A program made the translations under genes and the position numbers. A DNA stretch of 64,000 nucleotides from Ponticaulis sp. GTDB taxonomy: Bacteria; Pseudomonadota; Alphaproteobacteria; Caulobacterales; Hyphomonadaceae. The DNA lies in contig NZLU01000063.1 of assembly GCA_002692725.1 (NCBI GenBank), positions 1-64,000 of the forward strand, in the 5' to 3' direction. Of this stretch, positions 23,961 through 33,756 are shown one piece after another. The notes beneath the pieces were generated by a model that worked only from the letters and a program-made list of their open reading frames with translations, was not told the origin of the DNA and did not search any database. Numbering within the stretch: the first letter of the stretch is position 1; each line of letters starts with the position of its first letter.

Positions 23961-26926
23961 GCGCGACTATCCCACTCTCTTACCGCTTCTGCGTCTCGAG
24001 GTGTTATATCGGGAAATTCCGGGTCTGCATCTGCTGGATCAAAATATTTCCAGCTGCGGGCACATTTCCGGCCTTCGGCTTCTCCCACAACCACAGCCAC
24101 GCCCGGCACGTCATCCATGCGGAAAGCTTCGCCGGGACTTGGCGCGTCGGTGAGAATGGCTTTCGAGGTGATAAAGATGTCAGCTGCGCTTTCGCCCTTA
24201 AAGGCTTCGCGCAGTTCATCTTCTTCAATGTGAACAATCGGAGCGCCTTCCAGCGAAGAACCAATGCGCTTCTCGCGACGTTCAACCTCGAGCGCGCCAG
24301 TAACGACGCGGCGAACCTTGAAGATTTTCGCCCATTTCGCCGCCAGTGCGTCATCCTTCCAGCCAGCAGGCACATCTTCAAAGGTGAGAAGATGCACGCT
24401 GTCAGACGTCTTGGCCAGATGGCTCGCCATGAAGGCTTCTTCTGTCGTGAACGGCATGATCGGCGCTAGCCAGGCACACAGGCACTTCAGCAGCTCATGC
24501 ATCACCATGCGTGTCGCCTTGCGGCGCGTCGAATGCAGCGGATCGCAATAGAGCGTGTCCTTCCGAATGTCGAAATAGACCGCCGAAAGGTCGACGCCGC
24601 AGAAATTGATCAGCGTCGCCATGATCCTCTTATAGTCGAATGCCGCATACGCCGCTTTTACAGTCGCATCGATCTCGGAGATGCGATGCAGCACCCAGCG
24701 TTCCAGACCCGGCATGTCATCATACATGACCGTTTCAGAACCATCATAGCCATCGAGCGCGCCGAGCAGATAGCGGAAGGTGTTCCGCAGGCGCCGGTAG
24801 CTCTCGACATTGGCTTTGAGAATTTCGTCTGAAATGCGCAGGTCTTCGGTAAAGTCTGAGCTGGCAGTCCAGATGCGCAGGATCTCGATCCCGTTCTTCT
24901 GGGCTACGTCGAGCGGGTTCACCGTATTGCCGATGGATTTGGACATTTTCCGCCCTTCCCCATCGACGATGAAGCCGTGCGTGACGACAGTTTTATATGG
25001 TGCCATCCCGCGCGTTGCGCAGCACTCCAGCAGCGAGGACTGGAACCAGCCCCTGTGCTGGTCCGAGCCTTCGAGATAAACATTCGCCTGGCCGGTGTCT
25101 TCATCGATAATACCGCGATGGCGCAGGGTGAAGGCGTGCGTCGTGCCAGAATCGAACCAGACGTCGAGCACGTCTGTGACCTTCTCCCAGTCGTCCGCAT
25201 TGGCCGCATCGCCAAGCAATTCGGCTTTGTCACTAGTGAACCAGGCGTCCACGCCGCCAGCTGCAATCGTTTCGAGAATGCGCGCATTCACCTCATCCGC
25301 CTTGGGCAGCACGGTGTGTGGCTCGCCATTGGCATTCACAAACAAGGTGAGCGGCACGCCCCAGTTCCGCTGGCGCGAGATCAACCAGTCGGGGCGCCCT
25401 TCCACCATGGAGCGGATGCGGTTCTTGCCGCTCGCCGGAACGAATTGGGTCTGATCTATGCCTGCCAGCGCTTTCTGACGCAGCGTTGTGCCGTCTTCGC
25501 CTGCCTTATCCATGGCGATGAACCATTGCGGCGTCGCGCGACGGATGACAGGTGCCTTGGACCGCCAGGAATGCGCGTCACGCAGGGTTGTGAAGCCTCG
25601 CGCAAGCAATGCGTTCTGTTCGATCAGGGCTTTGACCACTTCCGCAGGCGCCTTGCCATCCTGTCCGCGCTTCTTGCCCGAGGTGCGAATGATATCCATG
25701 CCGCCAAAGCGCGGCACATCATCGGTGTACTCACCCGAAGGACCTACAATGTCACGAATGTCTTTCGCTGAACGGCCAGAACCGAGGAAGACCATATAGT
25801 CGTCATCACCATGCGCAGGCGCAGTGTGAACAAAGCCTGTACCGGCATCATCCGTGACGTGATCACCAGCCAGCAGAGGGATATCATGATCCCAGAATCC
25901 ATTTGCCCAATCTGCACCATTGAACGGGTGTTTCAGCACCCAGCCCGTCGGATCAACGGTTTCGACCTTTTTCCAGTCCGTTGCTTTTGCCGCACTCAGC
26001 ACCTGATCAGCCAAGGCATCGGCAATCAGCAATTTGTCACCCGCATCCACCCAAGGCTTGAAGCCAAGGTCTTCTTCAGAGGCGACCGCAGTGACTTCAT
26101 AAAGTCCGTAGGAGATGCCCGCGTTGAAGCTGACCGCCTGGTTTGCCGGGATGGTCCATGGAGTCGTCGTCCAGATGACAACGCTCGCGCTTTCTGGCCC
26201 GCCGCTGGCCACCGGGAATTTCACCCAGATCGTGGTGGCTTTCTTGTCGTGATATTCGACCTCAGCCTCTGCCAGAGCGGTCTGCTCCACCGGGCTCCAC
26301 ATGATCGGCTTCACGCCGCGATACATGAGGCCTGACATGGCGATGCGTAGAAACTCCGACACGATCTTGGCTTCGGACTCAAAGCGCATGGTGAGATAAG
26401 GGCCGGATTGGACCGCGCTGCCTGGGGTTTCATCCCATTCAGCCGACACGCCGCAGCGTTTAAACTGCTCTTTCTGCACTTCAATCCAGTGCGCGGCATA
26501 GTCCCGGCAGGCCGCGCGGAATTCCGAGCCTGTCACCTGTTCTTTGGTTTTACCTTTGGCGCGAAATTGTTCTTCCACTTTCCACTCGATCGGCAGACCG
26601 TGGCAATCCCAGCCCGGGATGAAGCCCGCGTCATAGCCAGCCATCTGGTGGCTGCGGCAGACAATATCCTTCAGGATCTTGTTCATCGCCGTGCCAAGGT
26701 GGATGTCACCATTCGCGTAAGGCGGGCCGTCATGATAGACGAATTTGTCTCGGCCTTGGCTCTCTTCGCGCAGGCGCTCATAGAGCTTCATCTCCTGCCA
26801 TTTCGCGATCCATTCCGGCTCGGCCTTTGGCAGGCCCGCGCGCATCGGGAAATCGGTCTTCGGAAGGAAAAGGGTCTCGCGATAGTCGCGACCTGGGTTT
26901 TCAAAGTTTGTATCGGTATCGGCCAT
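23957..26926 (-). CDS. ileS: Isoleucyl-tRNA synthetase
   Basis: A 989-residue class I synthetase. The HIGH motif is in [17 protein letters not shown], the KMSKS motif in [12 protein letters not shown], and the editing domain lies between them (GDDDYMVF near its end). The C-terminal zinc finger of E. coli IleS (CxxC pairs) is reduced to [11 protein letters not shown], with one Cys; I believe this is frequent in alphaproteobacteria, but I cannot check it. The gene is followed without a gap by lspA, giving an ileS-lspA-DUF3035-M16-M16 series. Confidence 0.97.
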   Translation of the reverse strand: MADTDTNFENPGRDYRETLFLPKTDFPMRAGLPKAEPEWIAKWQEMKLYERLREESQGRDKFVYHDGPPYANGDIHLGTAMNKILKDIVCRSHQMAGYDAGFIPGWDCHGLPIEWKVEEQFRAKGKTKEQVTGSEFRAACRDYAAHWIEVQKEQFKRCGVSAEWDETPGSAVQSGPYLTMRFESEAKIVSEFLRIAMSGLMYRGVKPIMWSPVEQTALAEAEVEYHDKKATTIWVKFPVASGGPESASVVIWTTTPWTIPANQAVSFNAGISYGLYEVTAVASEEDLGFKPWVDAGDKLLIADALADQVLSAAKATDWKKVETVDPTGWVLKHPFNGADWANGFWDHDIPLLAGDHVTDDAGTGFVHTAPAHGDDDYMVFLGSGRSAKDIRDIVGPSGEYTDDVPRFGGMDIIRTSGKKRGQDGKAPAEVVKALIEQNALLARGFTTLRDAHSWRSKAPVIRRATPQWFIAMDKAGEDGTTLRQKALAGIDQTQFVPASGKNRIRSMVEGRPDWLISRQRNWGVPLTLFVNANGEPHTVLPKADEVNARILETIAAGGVDAWFTSDKAELLGDAANADDWEKVTDVLDVWFDSGTTHAFTLRHRGIIDEDTGQANVYLEGSDQHRGWFQSSLLECCATRGMAPYKTVVTHGFIVDGEGRKMSKSIGNTVNPLDVAQKNGIEILRIWTASSDFTEDLRISDEILKANVESYRRLRNTFRYLLGALDGYDGSETVMYDDMPGLERWVLHRISEIDATVKAAYAAFDYKRIMATLINFCGVDLSAVYFDIRKDTLYCDPLHSTRRKATRMVMHELLKCLCAWLAPIMPFTTEEAFMASHLAKTSDSVHLLTFEDVPAGWKDDALAAKWAKIFKVRRVVTGALEVERREKRIGSSLEGAPIVHIEEDELREAFKGESAADIFITSKAILTDAPSPGEAFRMDDVPGVAVVVGEAEGRKCARSWKYFDPADADPEFPDITPRDAEAVREWDSRA

Positions 26927-27267
26927 GTTCGGACGTCTTCAGTTCAAGGGATTTGGAAGAAAAGGGTGCAAGCACTGAACCCCGACCGCGCGCTGAAGGC
27001 TTCAGCTGACGGCCGGGCGACTAATTCGAATGATGGATATCCGCACGGGCTTGAACATTTGGGTTCGGTTAGCAGGGTTAGCCGGGGTTGTCACCTTGTC
27101 TGTTCGATTCTCACAGAGCCGGAATTGGAGCCCGATTTCTCAACCCGCAGGTGCCAGCGAATGCTGGTACCCACGCCACTGAACTTTAGGCGTGCTGAAA
27201 TATCAGAGGTTTGGACACCAATTGTCATTGGTGTCGGCGGAAGTAACGACAAACTTGCCGAGTTCCC
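26927..27267. other. Intergenic region upstream of ileS
   Basis: No gene seen. It holds the ileS promoter region and two dyads: GCTGAAG-G-CTTCAGC at 26992-27006, about 65 bp upstream of the ileS start, and a 9-bp hairpin at 27214-27235, just downstream of the SDR gene. A segment around 27100 has a TTCGATTC string that recalls a tRNA T-loop, but no cloverleaf can be drawn. Confidence 0.6.
27214..27235 (-). terminator. Possible hairpin terminator of the SDR gene
   Basis: GACACCAAT, loop TGTC, ATTGGTGTC is a perfect 9-bp stem 33 bp downstream of the SDR stop codon. No T-run follows on the minus strand, so it is either a weak terminator or a 3'-end stabiliser. Confidence 0.4.
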
Positions 27268-28062
27268 CTACCCCCGCTTCAGCCTGCTCCCGCCATCCAC
27301 CGGGATAATCGCGCCGGTGATGAAGGCCCCTGAAGCCCCGGCAAGGAACAGCGCCGTACCCGCAATATCTTCATCGCGGCCCCAGCGCTTCAGAGGGATG
27401 CCCTGCACTTCTTTTGCGTAGGCCTCCTCGTCATTCATGACGTATTCGGTCATTTTCGACGGGAAGCGGCCCGGCGCGATGGCATTGGCCGTTATGTGGT
27501 CATCTGCAAATTCGAGCGCCTGCATCTGGGTCAGCTGGTGGATCGCGCCCTTGGAGAGGCCATAAGGATAGGCGCCGAGTGAGGTGGCCACTTCGCCTGC
27601 AATCGAGCCTGTATTTATGACGCGGGCGGGATCTTCATGTGTGCCCGCCGCTTTTAAAAGCTCGCGCAACTCGCCCGTCAGATAGAATGGCGATTTGAGA
27701 TTGAGCTGGAAGGTCTTGTCCCAACCGGCTTCCGGGAAGTCCTTCATCGGCGCGCCCCAGGCGGTGCCGGAATTATTGACGAGGATGTGCAGCTTATCTT
27801 CGAGTTTGGCGAAGTCCGCAGCAAGCGCCTTGCAGCCCTCTACAGTCGCGAGGTTTGCGCGGATCGGAATACACTTGCCGTCCGGTGACAATTCCTTTGC
27901 CGTCGCCTCAAGCGCCTCCATATCGCGCGAGGCGATATAGACCTTTGCGGCGCCAGCCGCGAGAAAGCCCTCAGCCATGGATTTTCCGAGACCACGACCG
28001 CCGCCGGTGACCAGCGCGATTTTGCCGTCCAGCCCGAACACTGTGTTCAATGATAATGACAT
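27268..28062 (-). CDS. Short-chain dehydrogenase/reductase
   Basis: A 264-residue SDR. The cofactor motif TGGGRGLGKS, the NNSGTAWG motif (classical NNAG) and the active-site Ser and Y-x3-K (GSIAGE, then YPYGLSKG) are present, as is the C-terminal GGSRLKRG. The start at 28062 was chosen because GGGGAG lies 7-8 bases before it and the SDR fold begins there. The substrate cannot be assigned; the proximity to a MaoC-like hydratase and RibF does not settle it. The gene is separated by 96 bp from ribF and may be cotranscribed with it. Confidence 0.87.
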   Translation of the reverse strand: MSLSLNTVFGLDGKIALVTGGGRGLGKSMAEGFLAAGAAKVYIASRDMEALEATAKELSPDGKCIPIRANLATVEGCKALAADFAKLEDKLHILVNNSGTAWGAPMKDFPEAGWDKTFQLNLKSPFYLTGELRELLKAAGTHEDPARVINTGSIAGEVATSLGAYPYGLSKGAIHQLTQMQALEFADDHITANAIAPGRFPSKMTEYVMNDEEAYAKEVQGIPLKRWGRDEDIAGTALFLAGASGAFITGAIIPVDGGSRLKRG

Positions 28063-28158
28063 GGCGTCACTCCCCTCTTTTTCTGGCGAGAGTGTTAGGG
28101 GAGCGCTCCGGGTTTGGGAAGGCGATAAATCCGCAAAACCTGTCGGCAAAAAAGAAGC

Positions 28159-29109
28159 TCATGCCACGGGCGCAGGATGGTCCTTTAAAATCTCTTTTGC
28201 CGCTTCCGTATCGCGGTGCATCTGCACGACCAGCGCATCCAGACTATCGAATTTCTCCTCAGTCCGGATGAAAGAGACGAACGCCACTTCCAGATGTTTG
28301 TCGTAGAGGTCGCCCTCAAAGTCGAAGAGAAAGACTTCGAGCAGTGGGGCGCGTTCGCCTGTGGTGGGAGTGCGACCATAGTTCGCAACCCCGGCGCGCC
28401 AGTCGGCTTCACCCTCAATGCGTGCCCAGACAGCGTAAATGCCATGACGCGGATGGATAAGATTGCCGAGTGTGAGGTTTGCTGTTGGAAAGCCGATTGT
28501 ACGACCGCGCTTTTCGCCGTGCTCGACCACACCATCGGCGACCCAATAGGTGCCCAATAGCTGAGCCGCGATGCCCGGTCGCCCGTCCTGCAGGGCATTT
28601 CTTATGGCCGTCGACGAGATTTTGGCGTCTCCATCCGTTACGCGCCCAAGCACTGAAAACGAAAACCCGAACTCGTTCGACAGGGTTTTAAGGGTCGTCG
28701 TGTCCCCTTCCCGCCCCTTGCCGAACCGGAAGTCGAACCCGACCGAAAGATGAGACAGAGCCATCCCATCAACCAGCACAGTCTTCACAAATTCGCGCGG
28801 AGACATTTGCGACATGGCTTTGTTGAAGGGCAGCTCAAAAATGACTTCAACGCCCAGCGCTGACAAGGTTTCACGCCGCTTTTCCGGACGCATGATCCGG
28901 AAAGGTTCGCTGTCGGGCTGGAAAAAACGACGGGGTGGCGGCTCGAAAATCAATGTTGCCAAGGGAGCCTTTCCGGCTTCGGCAAATTCAGCCGCGGATC
29001 CGATCACCGCGCGATGGCCAGCATGAACGCCGTCAAAATTACCGAGCGCAACGCTCGCGCCACGAGCGTTCTCAGGAACAGCCTGGTAATCTGAAACGAT
29101 CAGGGCCAC
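28159..29109 (-). CDS. ribF: Bifunctional riboflavin kinase/FAD synthetase
   Basis: A 316-residue enzyme that converts riboflavin to FMN and then FAD. The N-terminal FMN adenylyltransferase domain has the nucleotidyl-transferase motif LGNFDGVHAGHRAVI and SHLSVGFDFRFGKGREGD; the ISSTAIR motif follows. The C-terminal riboflavin kinase domain starts at about residue 190 with the GRTIGFPTANL motif. The length is normal. It lies directly downstream of a MaoC-like gene (3-bp gap), so the two are probably cotranscribed. Confidence 0.95.
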   Translation of the reverse strand: MALIVSDYQAVPENARGASVALGNFDGVHAGHRAVIGSAAEFAEAGKAPLATLIFEPPPRRFFQPDSEPFRIMRPEKRRETLSALGVEVIFELPFNKAMSQMSPREFVKTVLVDGMALSHLSVGFDFRFGKGREGDTTTLKTLSNEFGFSFSVLGRVTDGDAKISSTAIRNALQDGRPGIAAQLLGTYWVADGVVEHGEKRGRTIGFPTANLTLGNLIHPRHGIYAVWARIEGEADWRAGVANYGRTPTTGERAPLLEVFLFDFEGDLYDKHLEVAFVSFIRTEEKFDSLDALVVQMHRDTEAAKEILKDHPAPVA

Positions 29110-29112
29110 GGA

Positions 29113-29544
29113 TTAGTCCTTGCGACGTGGTGCCACCACTTTCGCCTGACCTTCCACGACTGTCTTCCCGTTGACCATGCATTTGCAGCTCAAAGTTACC
29201 CGGGCACCCTTTTCAATTTTTTCTGACACCTCTGCGCGGGCAATCACTTCGTCACCAATCCGCACCGGGCGTTTGAACTGGAGGGCCAGATCCGTAAAAA
29301 TCGCACCCGGTCCCGGAAGGTCGTTTCCGAGAATACCAGAGATATAGGACGCCGTCAGAGCGCCGTGCGCAATGCGGCCCTTGAAGATTGTGCCTTTGGC
29401 AAACTCTTCATCCATATGCAGTGGGTTATAGTCACCGGAGACAGATGCAAAGGCCTCAATATCGGCTTCTGTGATGGTGTGATGGGTTTCGTGTGCCATC
29501 CCGATTTCGAGATCTTCAAAGCATTTTCCGGCGTATTCTGCCAC
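29113..29544 (-). CDS. MaoC-like (R)-specific enoyl-CoA hydratase
   Basis: A 143-residue hot-dog fold protein. The hydratase-2 signature is seen: SGDYNPLHMDEEFAKGTIF followed by GRIAHGALTASYISG, with the Asp and His expected in catalysis. Enzymes of this type (PhaJ-like) hydrate trans-2-enoyl-CoA to (R)-3-hydroxyacyl-CoA, linking fatty-acid oxidation and polyester synthesis. GTG at 29544 has GGAG seven bases upstream; a TTG at 29550 would add two residues. It is the first gene of the leftward set and is divergent from cheY. Confidence 0.85.
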   Translation of the reverse strand: MAEYAGKCFEDLEIGMAHETHHTITEADIEAFASVSGDYNPLHMDEEFAKGTIFKGRIAHGALTASYISGILGNDLPGPGAIFTDLALQFKRPVRIGDEVIARAEVSEKIEKGARVTLSCKCMVNGKTVVEGQAKVVAPRRKD

Positions 29545-29655
29545 TGTCAAACTCCACGTTAAAAATCTAACCGTCGCGGTTTACCGTTTATTTGCCGCAA
29601 TGCGCTAGTCCTAGAGAACAAACAATAACGGATTAGGATGATCCTGGGGTAAAAT

Positions 29656-30048
29656 ATGGCTGTTGATCTTACAATGCCGGTTCTTGTTGTTGATGACTAC
29701 AAGACCATGGTTCGCATCATTCGCAACCTTCTCAAGCAACTTGGCTTTGAAAACGTCGAAGACGCGGCCGATGGCCAGGAAGCGCTTCAGAAGATGCGTG
29801 ATGCCAAACAAAAATTTGGTCTGGTGATTTCAGACTGGAACATGGAGCCAATGACTGGCTACGAATTGCTGCGTGAGGTTCGCGCAGACGATTCATTGAA
29901 ACCGACGCCTTTCATTATGGTGACGGCAGAATCCAAAACGGAAAACGTGGTTGCGGCAAAACGTGCCGGCGTAAACAACTACATCGTTAAGCCGTTCAAT
30001 GCCGCAACACTGAAATCCAAGATTTCAGCGGTTATTGGTGATTTCTAA
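29656..30048 (+). CDS. CheY-like response regulator
   Basis: A 130-residue single-domain receiver. The acid pocket is VVDDYKT (about residues 12-14), the phosphoacceptor D60 is in LVISDWNMEP, the Thr/Ser switch is in MVTAES, and the Lys is in YIVKPFN. It has no output domain, so it should act by binding a partner, probably the flagellar switch protein FliM. A CheZ-like phosphatase gene follows 101 bp downstream. There is no kinase or receptor gene nearby, so phosphate must come from a chemotaxis kinase elsewhere. Confidence 0.92.
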   Translation: MAVDLTMPVLVVDDYKTMVRIIRNLLKQLGFENVEDAADGQEALQKMRDAKQKFGLVISDWNMEPMTGYELLREVRADDSLKPTPFIMVTAESKTENVVAAKRAGVNNYIVKPFNAATLKSKISAVIGDF

Positions 30049-30149
30049 GTCGACAGCATTCCTGCCCCGCCTGTTTTGGGGCTGTGCAAAATAAGAACCG
30101 CCATCTGTCTATTCAGGCAGGCCAAGCGGTCAATGAAAAGGAAAACACC

Positions 30150-30851
30150 ATGGGTGCCAATGATGCTGCTCTTCGGGTCAAGGACGCGATCCACAATCTG
30201 AAATCTCAGAGTGTGAAGGATCGTCAACTGGTCGAAGTTCTCGAACTGTCGGGCGTCCTGACAGACGCGATGGGGCACTTCTTCGCGGCTCTGGACGAGA
30301 CCATCAAAGACGAATTCGTCGATATTGCGGGCTTTATAAAGAAAGCACGCAATGAAATTGGTGATCTGCGACCAAAAGACATTCAGACAAACCGCATCCC
30401 AAGCGCGGGATCGGAACTGGAAGCCATTGTCGCAGATACAGAAGTTGCGACGGAAAAAATTATGCAGACGGCCGAGGATGTTCTCGCCATAGATCCTGAA
30501 ACGGATCCGGACTTTGCGACGAATATTCAGGACAAGATGCTGGTGATTATCGAGGCTTGTTCATTTCAGGACCTCACCGGCCAGCGTGTTTCGAAGGTTG
30601 TTTCCACACTTAAACATATTGAAGACCGGATTTCCCGTTTCGCTGAAGCCATGGGCATTGATGAAGGCGAAGTCGAAATGACGGCAGAAGAAAAACGTCG
30701 TCAGGAGCTGCTTCTGAATGGTCCGGCTATTGGCGGCCCGGAAACTGCCCAAGACGATATTGACGCCATGTTTGCAAACGATGAGAGCGACGCCGGTCAG
30801 GACGACATCGACGCACTTTTCGCAGAAGCCGGCGAAGATGAGGACGGTTAA
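30150..30851 (+). CDS. CheZ-like chemotaxis phosphatase, C terminus cut by an in-frame stop
   Basis: A 233-residue helical protein of the CheZ family, which speeds dephosphorylation of CheY. The active-site block SFQDLTGQRVSKV gives D141 and Q145, with the same spacing as the E. coli catalytic D143/Q147. The tail carries two copies of a FliM-type CheY-binding motif, QDDIDAMF and QDDIDALF. After the TAA at 30849-30851 the same frame continues for 12 codons with a third copy, SQDDIDALFN, and a second TAA at 30888-30890. The start at 30150 has AAAAGGAAAA upstream. It is paired with the cheY-like gene. Confidence 0.82.
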   Translation: MGANDAALRVKDAIHNLKSQSVKDRQLVEVLELSGVLTDAMGHFFAALDETIKDEFVDIAGFIKKARNEIGDLRPKDIQTNRIPSAGSELEAIVADTEVATEKIMQTAEDVLAIDPETDPDFATNIQDKMLVIIEACSFQDLTGQRVSKVVSTLKHIEDRISRFAEAMGIDEGEVEMTAEEKRRQELLLNGPAIGGPETAQDDIDAMFANDESDAGQDDIDALFAEAGEDEDG

Positions 30852-30890
30852 GAAGCCTCTCAGGACGACATTGACGCGCTGTTCAACTAA
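30852..30890 (+). other. In-frame extension of the cheZ-like gene after its stop
   Basis: Twelve sense codons and a TAA in the same frame as the CheZ-like gene encode EASQDDIDALFN. The segment is either the lost or read-through C terminus of that protein. Its close likeness to the two preceding motifs makes chance unlikely. Confidence 0.65.
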
Positions 30891-30914
30891 AGCCACCCCA
30901 ATCCAAAAACAGGT

Positions 30915-30942
30915 CCCGGCTCCTAACTGAGCCGGGGTTTTT
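30915..30942 (+). terminator. Intrinsic terminator after the cheY-cheZ pair
   Basis: CCCGGCTC, loop CTAACT, GAGCCGGG is an 8-bp perfect stem followed by G and TTTTT. It sits 25 bp after the second TAA (30890), so it ends the transcript just beyond the longer reading frame. Confidence 0.9.
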
Positions 30943-31098
30943 GTTTGGGGGCGCTCTACTCGGAAAACATATTGGACGCGTCCCCCACCCGATCGACCAG
31001 ACATTCCTCGTGATAACAGGCTTGTAACTGGACCCCATAAGGGGAACGCCCTATTTTCGGCCAGAACCGGAACCCACCTGTAAAATGAGGCCCTCATC

Positions 31099-31581
31099 AT
31101 GAAACAGATTGCAAAACCACTGGCCGCTGCGGTCCTTGCGGGTCTGGTCTCATTGTCTGCACCGCTCGCCGCTCTGGCCGAGACAGTGACCGTCCACAAG
31201 ACACCCTGGTGCGGCTGTTGTGCACACTGGGTCGACCATCTGAAAGACGCTGGCTTTGACGTTGTTGTTCATGAGAAAGAAAACCTGACACCGGTTCGTC
31301 AGGAAATGGGCGTACCGCTCGAGCTTCAGAGCTGCCACACGGCGGAAGTCGAAGGCTATGCGATTGAAGGCCATGTCCCGGCTGATGAAGTGCGCCGGCT
31401 TTTACTTGAGCGCCCTGACGCGACCGGTCTTTCAGTGCCTGGCATGCCAATGGGATCGCCGGGCATGGAAACTCCACGCACGCCTGACACCTACGACGTC
31501 ATCCTGTTTTCAGAGGATGGGACAGAGACCTATGCGACCTATTTCGGCACGGATAAGATCGTCGAAACCGAGGCTGAATAA
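31099..31581 (+). CDS. DUF411 metal-binding periplasmic protein
   Basis: A 160-residue exported protein of the DUF411 family. A signal peptide (about MKQIAKPLAAAVLAGLVSLS plus APLAALA) is followed by the conserved VHKTPWCGCCAHWVDHL motif, in which the Cys residues probably bind copper or another soft metal; SCHTAEVEGYAIEGHVPADE with a further Cys and His follows. A Met-rich stretch near the C terminus (PGMPMGSPGME) also suits copper. DUF411 proteins often accompany copper-resistance genes; none are seen here. It stands alone between the chemotaxis pair and a convergent HAD gene. Confidence 0.87.
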   Translation: MKQIAKPLAAAVLAGLVSLSAPLAALAETVTVHKTPWCGCCAHWVDHLKDAGFDVVVHEKENLTPVRQEMGVPLELQSCHTAEVEGYAIEGHVPADEVRRLLLERPDATGLSVPGMPMGSPGMETPRTPDTYDVILFSEDGTETYATYFGTDKIVETEAE

Positions 31582-31599
31582 AATCAGATCAGTGAAGGA

Positions 31600-32457
31600 T
31601 CAGCACAAACCCGGCATGGCATAGGTCGCCATAACGCCATATCGGCTGAACAGGTTTCGGGTGTCGTCTTCGAAATTGGTTTCGGACATGTTTATGCCAG
31701 TCCCGACATAAAGAGAATCGAGATTTTGGTTCATAGCGCCAAGAATGTCCGTGCCTGGTCCGTCGCCAATCGCCAGAATGCGATGCTCAGCGGCAGGCCT
31801 TTCAGAAATACGTGAGAGGTGTCTACGCGCAAGTTCGTAGATCGCGTCGTGCGGCTTGCCCGGATAGATCACCTCACCGCCCAATTCCTCATAAATTCTG
31901 GCTAGCGCGCCGGCACACCATTGAAGGTCATTGCCGACGCGCACCTGAATATCGGGATTAGCGCAGACCATGGTGAGATTGCGCGATTGAAGACGGATAA
32001 GTAGGTCGCGATAATCGTCCGGATTGTCGTTCTCCGGGTCATCCAGTCCCATTGCAATGATGAACTCAGCCTCATCGACGCCTGCAAATTCGAGCCCGAG
32101 ATCTTCAAACAGGCCGTCATCGCTGCGCCATTTATCGTTCACGCCAAGCCGATAGGCCGGTCCAGGTGCTCTGTCTTTAAGTACAAGCCGCGTGGCATCA
32201 CCACTCGAGGCGATCGCGTTATAACAATCCCTGCGTACACCGATCGGCTCAAAAAGTCGTTCGACATCGCGCGCCTGAACGGGCGCATTCGTAATCAGAA
32301 TGACCGGTTTGCCCGCTCGCCGGAAATTCGCCAGGGCATCACACGCGTCATCAAAAGCGCGACGCCCATTATGGATGACACCCCAGACATCACAAAAAAT
32401 CGCATCATAGCGATCATGGATTTCAGTGAGGCTTTGCGGAAACTGGAGATCGGTCAT
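31600..32457 (-). CDS. HAD superfamily class IIA hydrolase (TIGR01459 type)
   Basis: A 285-residue sugar-phosphatase-like hydrolase. HAD motif I is FCDVWGVIHNG (the D-x-W-G variant found in this subfamily), motif II lies in PVILITNAP, and motif III/IV in LAIGDGPGTDILGA, preceded by GKPHDAIYELA. The class IIA cap domain lies between. The substrate is unknown; related enzymes dephosphorylate small phosphorylated metabolites. The gene is monocistronic, convergent with the DUF411 gene and 39 bp downstream of the TipF-like gene. Confidence 0.85.
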   Translation of the reverse strand: MTDLQFPQSLTEIHDRYDAIFCDVWGVIHNGRRAFDDACDALANFRRAGKPVILITNAPVQARDVERLFEPIGVRRDCYNAIASSGDATRLVLKDRAPGPAYRLGVNDKWRSDDGLFEDLGLEFAGVDEAEFIIAMGLDDPENDNPDDYRDLLIRLQSRNLTMVCANPDIQVRVGNDLQWCAGALARIYEELGGEVIYPGKPHDAIYELARRHLSRISERPAAEHRILAIGDGPGTDILGAMNQNLDSLYVGTGINMSETNFEDDTRNLFSRYGVMATYAMPGLC

Positions 32458-32496
32458 GGCTGAGCGGTTAGCTCAAAGCCAGGGACAGTGGAAGCA

Positions 32497-33756
32497 CTAA
32501 CCGGTCGCGCGATTGAGAAAATTCGTCGGCGGCGCTGTTTCCTCTGCGAGACTGTCTTTAATCGGACGCGGCTCGCCAAAGATGTGGCCCTGACCGAAGC
32601 CAATATCAAAGTCGAGAATTTCCACGACTTCCTTCTCGTCTTCGACCTTTTCCGCGATCAGGTCGACGCCATAACGCAGGAAAACAGCCGGAACATCGAC
32701 TGGCGAGATGTTGCGATTGATCGAAGAGATCGGACGTGGGCCACCCTCCACCAGCTGATCGAGCAGCTTCCGCCCCTCAACCTTCAGGAATTTGACGTGC
32801 TCAGCCTGCATTTCCGGCAAATTCACATCGAGGCCGTCGGCCTTATCAAGCGAGAACCGGAAACCAAGGTCGGTGAGACGCCCCATATTACGCGCTGTGG
32901 TAGGCGAACGTTTTGCGAAGTCACGAGCGCCGATTTCGAAAATCAGAGAGTCCGACAAATCCTTGTTTTCCTTCATGAACTCAAGGAATTGCGGGAAGAA
33001 ACTGTCATCTTCGAGCGATGTAGCCGAGACATTACAGAACACACCGATACGACGATCGCGCTCGCTCAGCTTGCGAACGATCTGAACGCAGCGGAAGAGC
33101 AGCATATTGTCAATCACGCCGAGCAGACCTGCATCGCGGGCCGCGCCAAGGAATTCTCCCGGCATGATGAGTTCGTCATTTTCGTCGCGCAGACGCGTAA
33201 AGCTCTCATAGAAGCAAACACGGCGCTGCGGCAGGCTGACAATCGGCTGGAGGTGCAAATCAACGCGGTTGGCGTTCAACGCATCCTGCACCGCCTGAAG
33301 CGCCTCTTCAGGAGAGCGTTCTCCCGGTTTGCCTGACCGCGCCCCGCTTGTCGAACCGGATTTGCGCGCATTGGAAAGCCGGGCATTGAAGGTCTGTCCG
33401 AGCTTCTGGATCAGCGTTTCAAGCTCGCGCATCTCGGTGACGAGTGTTTCGCGACGCTCGCTGACCTCTTTGGTGACGGTCTCTTCCATGACACCCAGCC
33501 GGGCTTCCAGAATCTCAGCCTTCTGATTGGATTTCCGAAGGTCATTCTTCAGCGACAGGATTCTGAGCTCAAGTTGTTTGGTGCGCTCACGGCTGACCGT
33601 CATCACATGGATAAGCCCGGATCCCGTGGCCGCGATCACGCCGGCAAGAACCGACATTTCCAGTGAATAGGGTGTAAACTGGTAAACCGACACGCCGAGA
33701 AATATGCCCACGACGCAGTAGGAAGCAGCTACAAGGATGTGAGCAAATACAGGCAT
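32497..33756 (-). CDS. tipF: EAL-domain flagellar-positioning protein TipF
   Basis: A 419-residue membrane protein with the layout of Caulobacter TipF: two N-terminal membrane helices (residues 1-50), a coiled coil (about 55-125) and a C-terminal EAL domain (about 150-410). The EAL motif itself is degenerate (FYESFTRLRDE), but FCNVSATSLEDD and DFDIGFGQGHIFGEPRPI are recognisable, which fits a c-di-GMP receptor rather than a phosphodiesterase. TipF recruits early flagellar parts to the new pole in a c-di-GMP-dependent way in Caulobacter. No TipN gene is nearby. Confidence 0.78.
   Translation of the reverse strand: MPVFAHILVAASYCVVGIFLGVSVYQFTPYSLEMSVLAGVIAATGSGLIHVMTVSRERTKQLELRILSLKNDLRKSNQKAEILEARLGVMEETVTKEVSERRETLVTEMRELETLIQKLGQTFNARLSNARKSGSTSGARSGKPGERSPEEALQAVQDALNANRVDLHLQPIVSLPQRRVCFYESFTRLRDENDELIMPGEFLGAARDAGLLGVIDNMLLFRCVQIVRKLSERDRRIGVFCNVSATSLEDDSFFPQFLEFMKENKDLSDSLIFEIGARDFAKRSPTTARNMGRLTDLGFRFSLDKADGLDVNLPEMQAEHVKFLKVEGRKLLDQLVEGGPRPISSINRNISPVDVPAVFLRYGVDLIAEKVEDEKEVVEILDFDIGFGQGHIFGEPRPIKDSLAEETAPPTNFLNRATG

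Noticed and set aside
23957..26926. Frameshift or damage in ileS because the C-terminal zinc finger is incomplete
   Set aside because: The rest of the protein is full length and the KCARSWK ending is, to my recollection, usual in this bacterial class.
27090..27130. tRNA-like TTCGATTC segment upstream of ileS
   Set aside because: The flanking bases do not pair into a T-arm and no acceptor, D or anticodon arm can be drawn.
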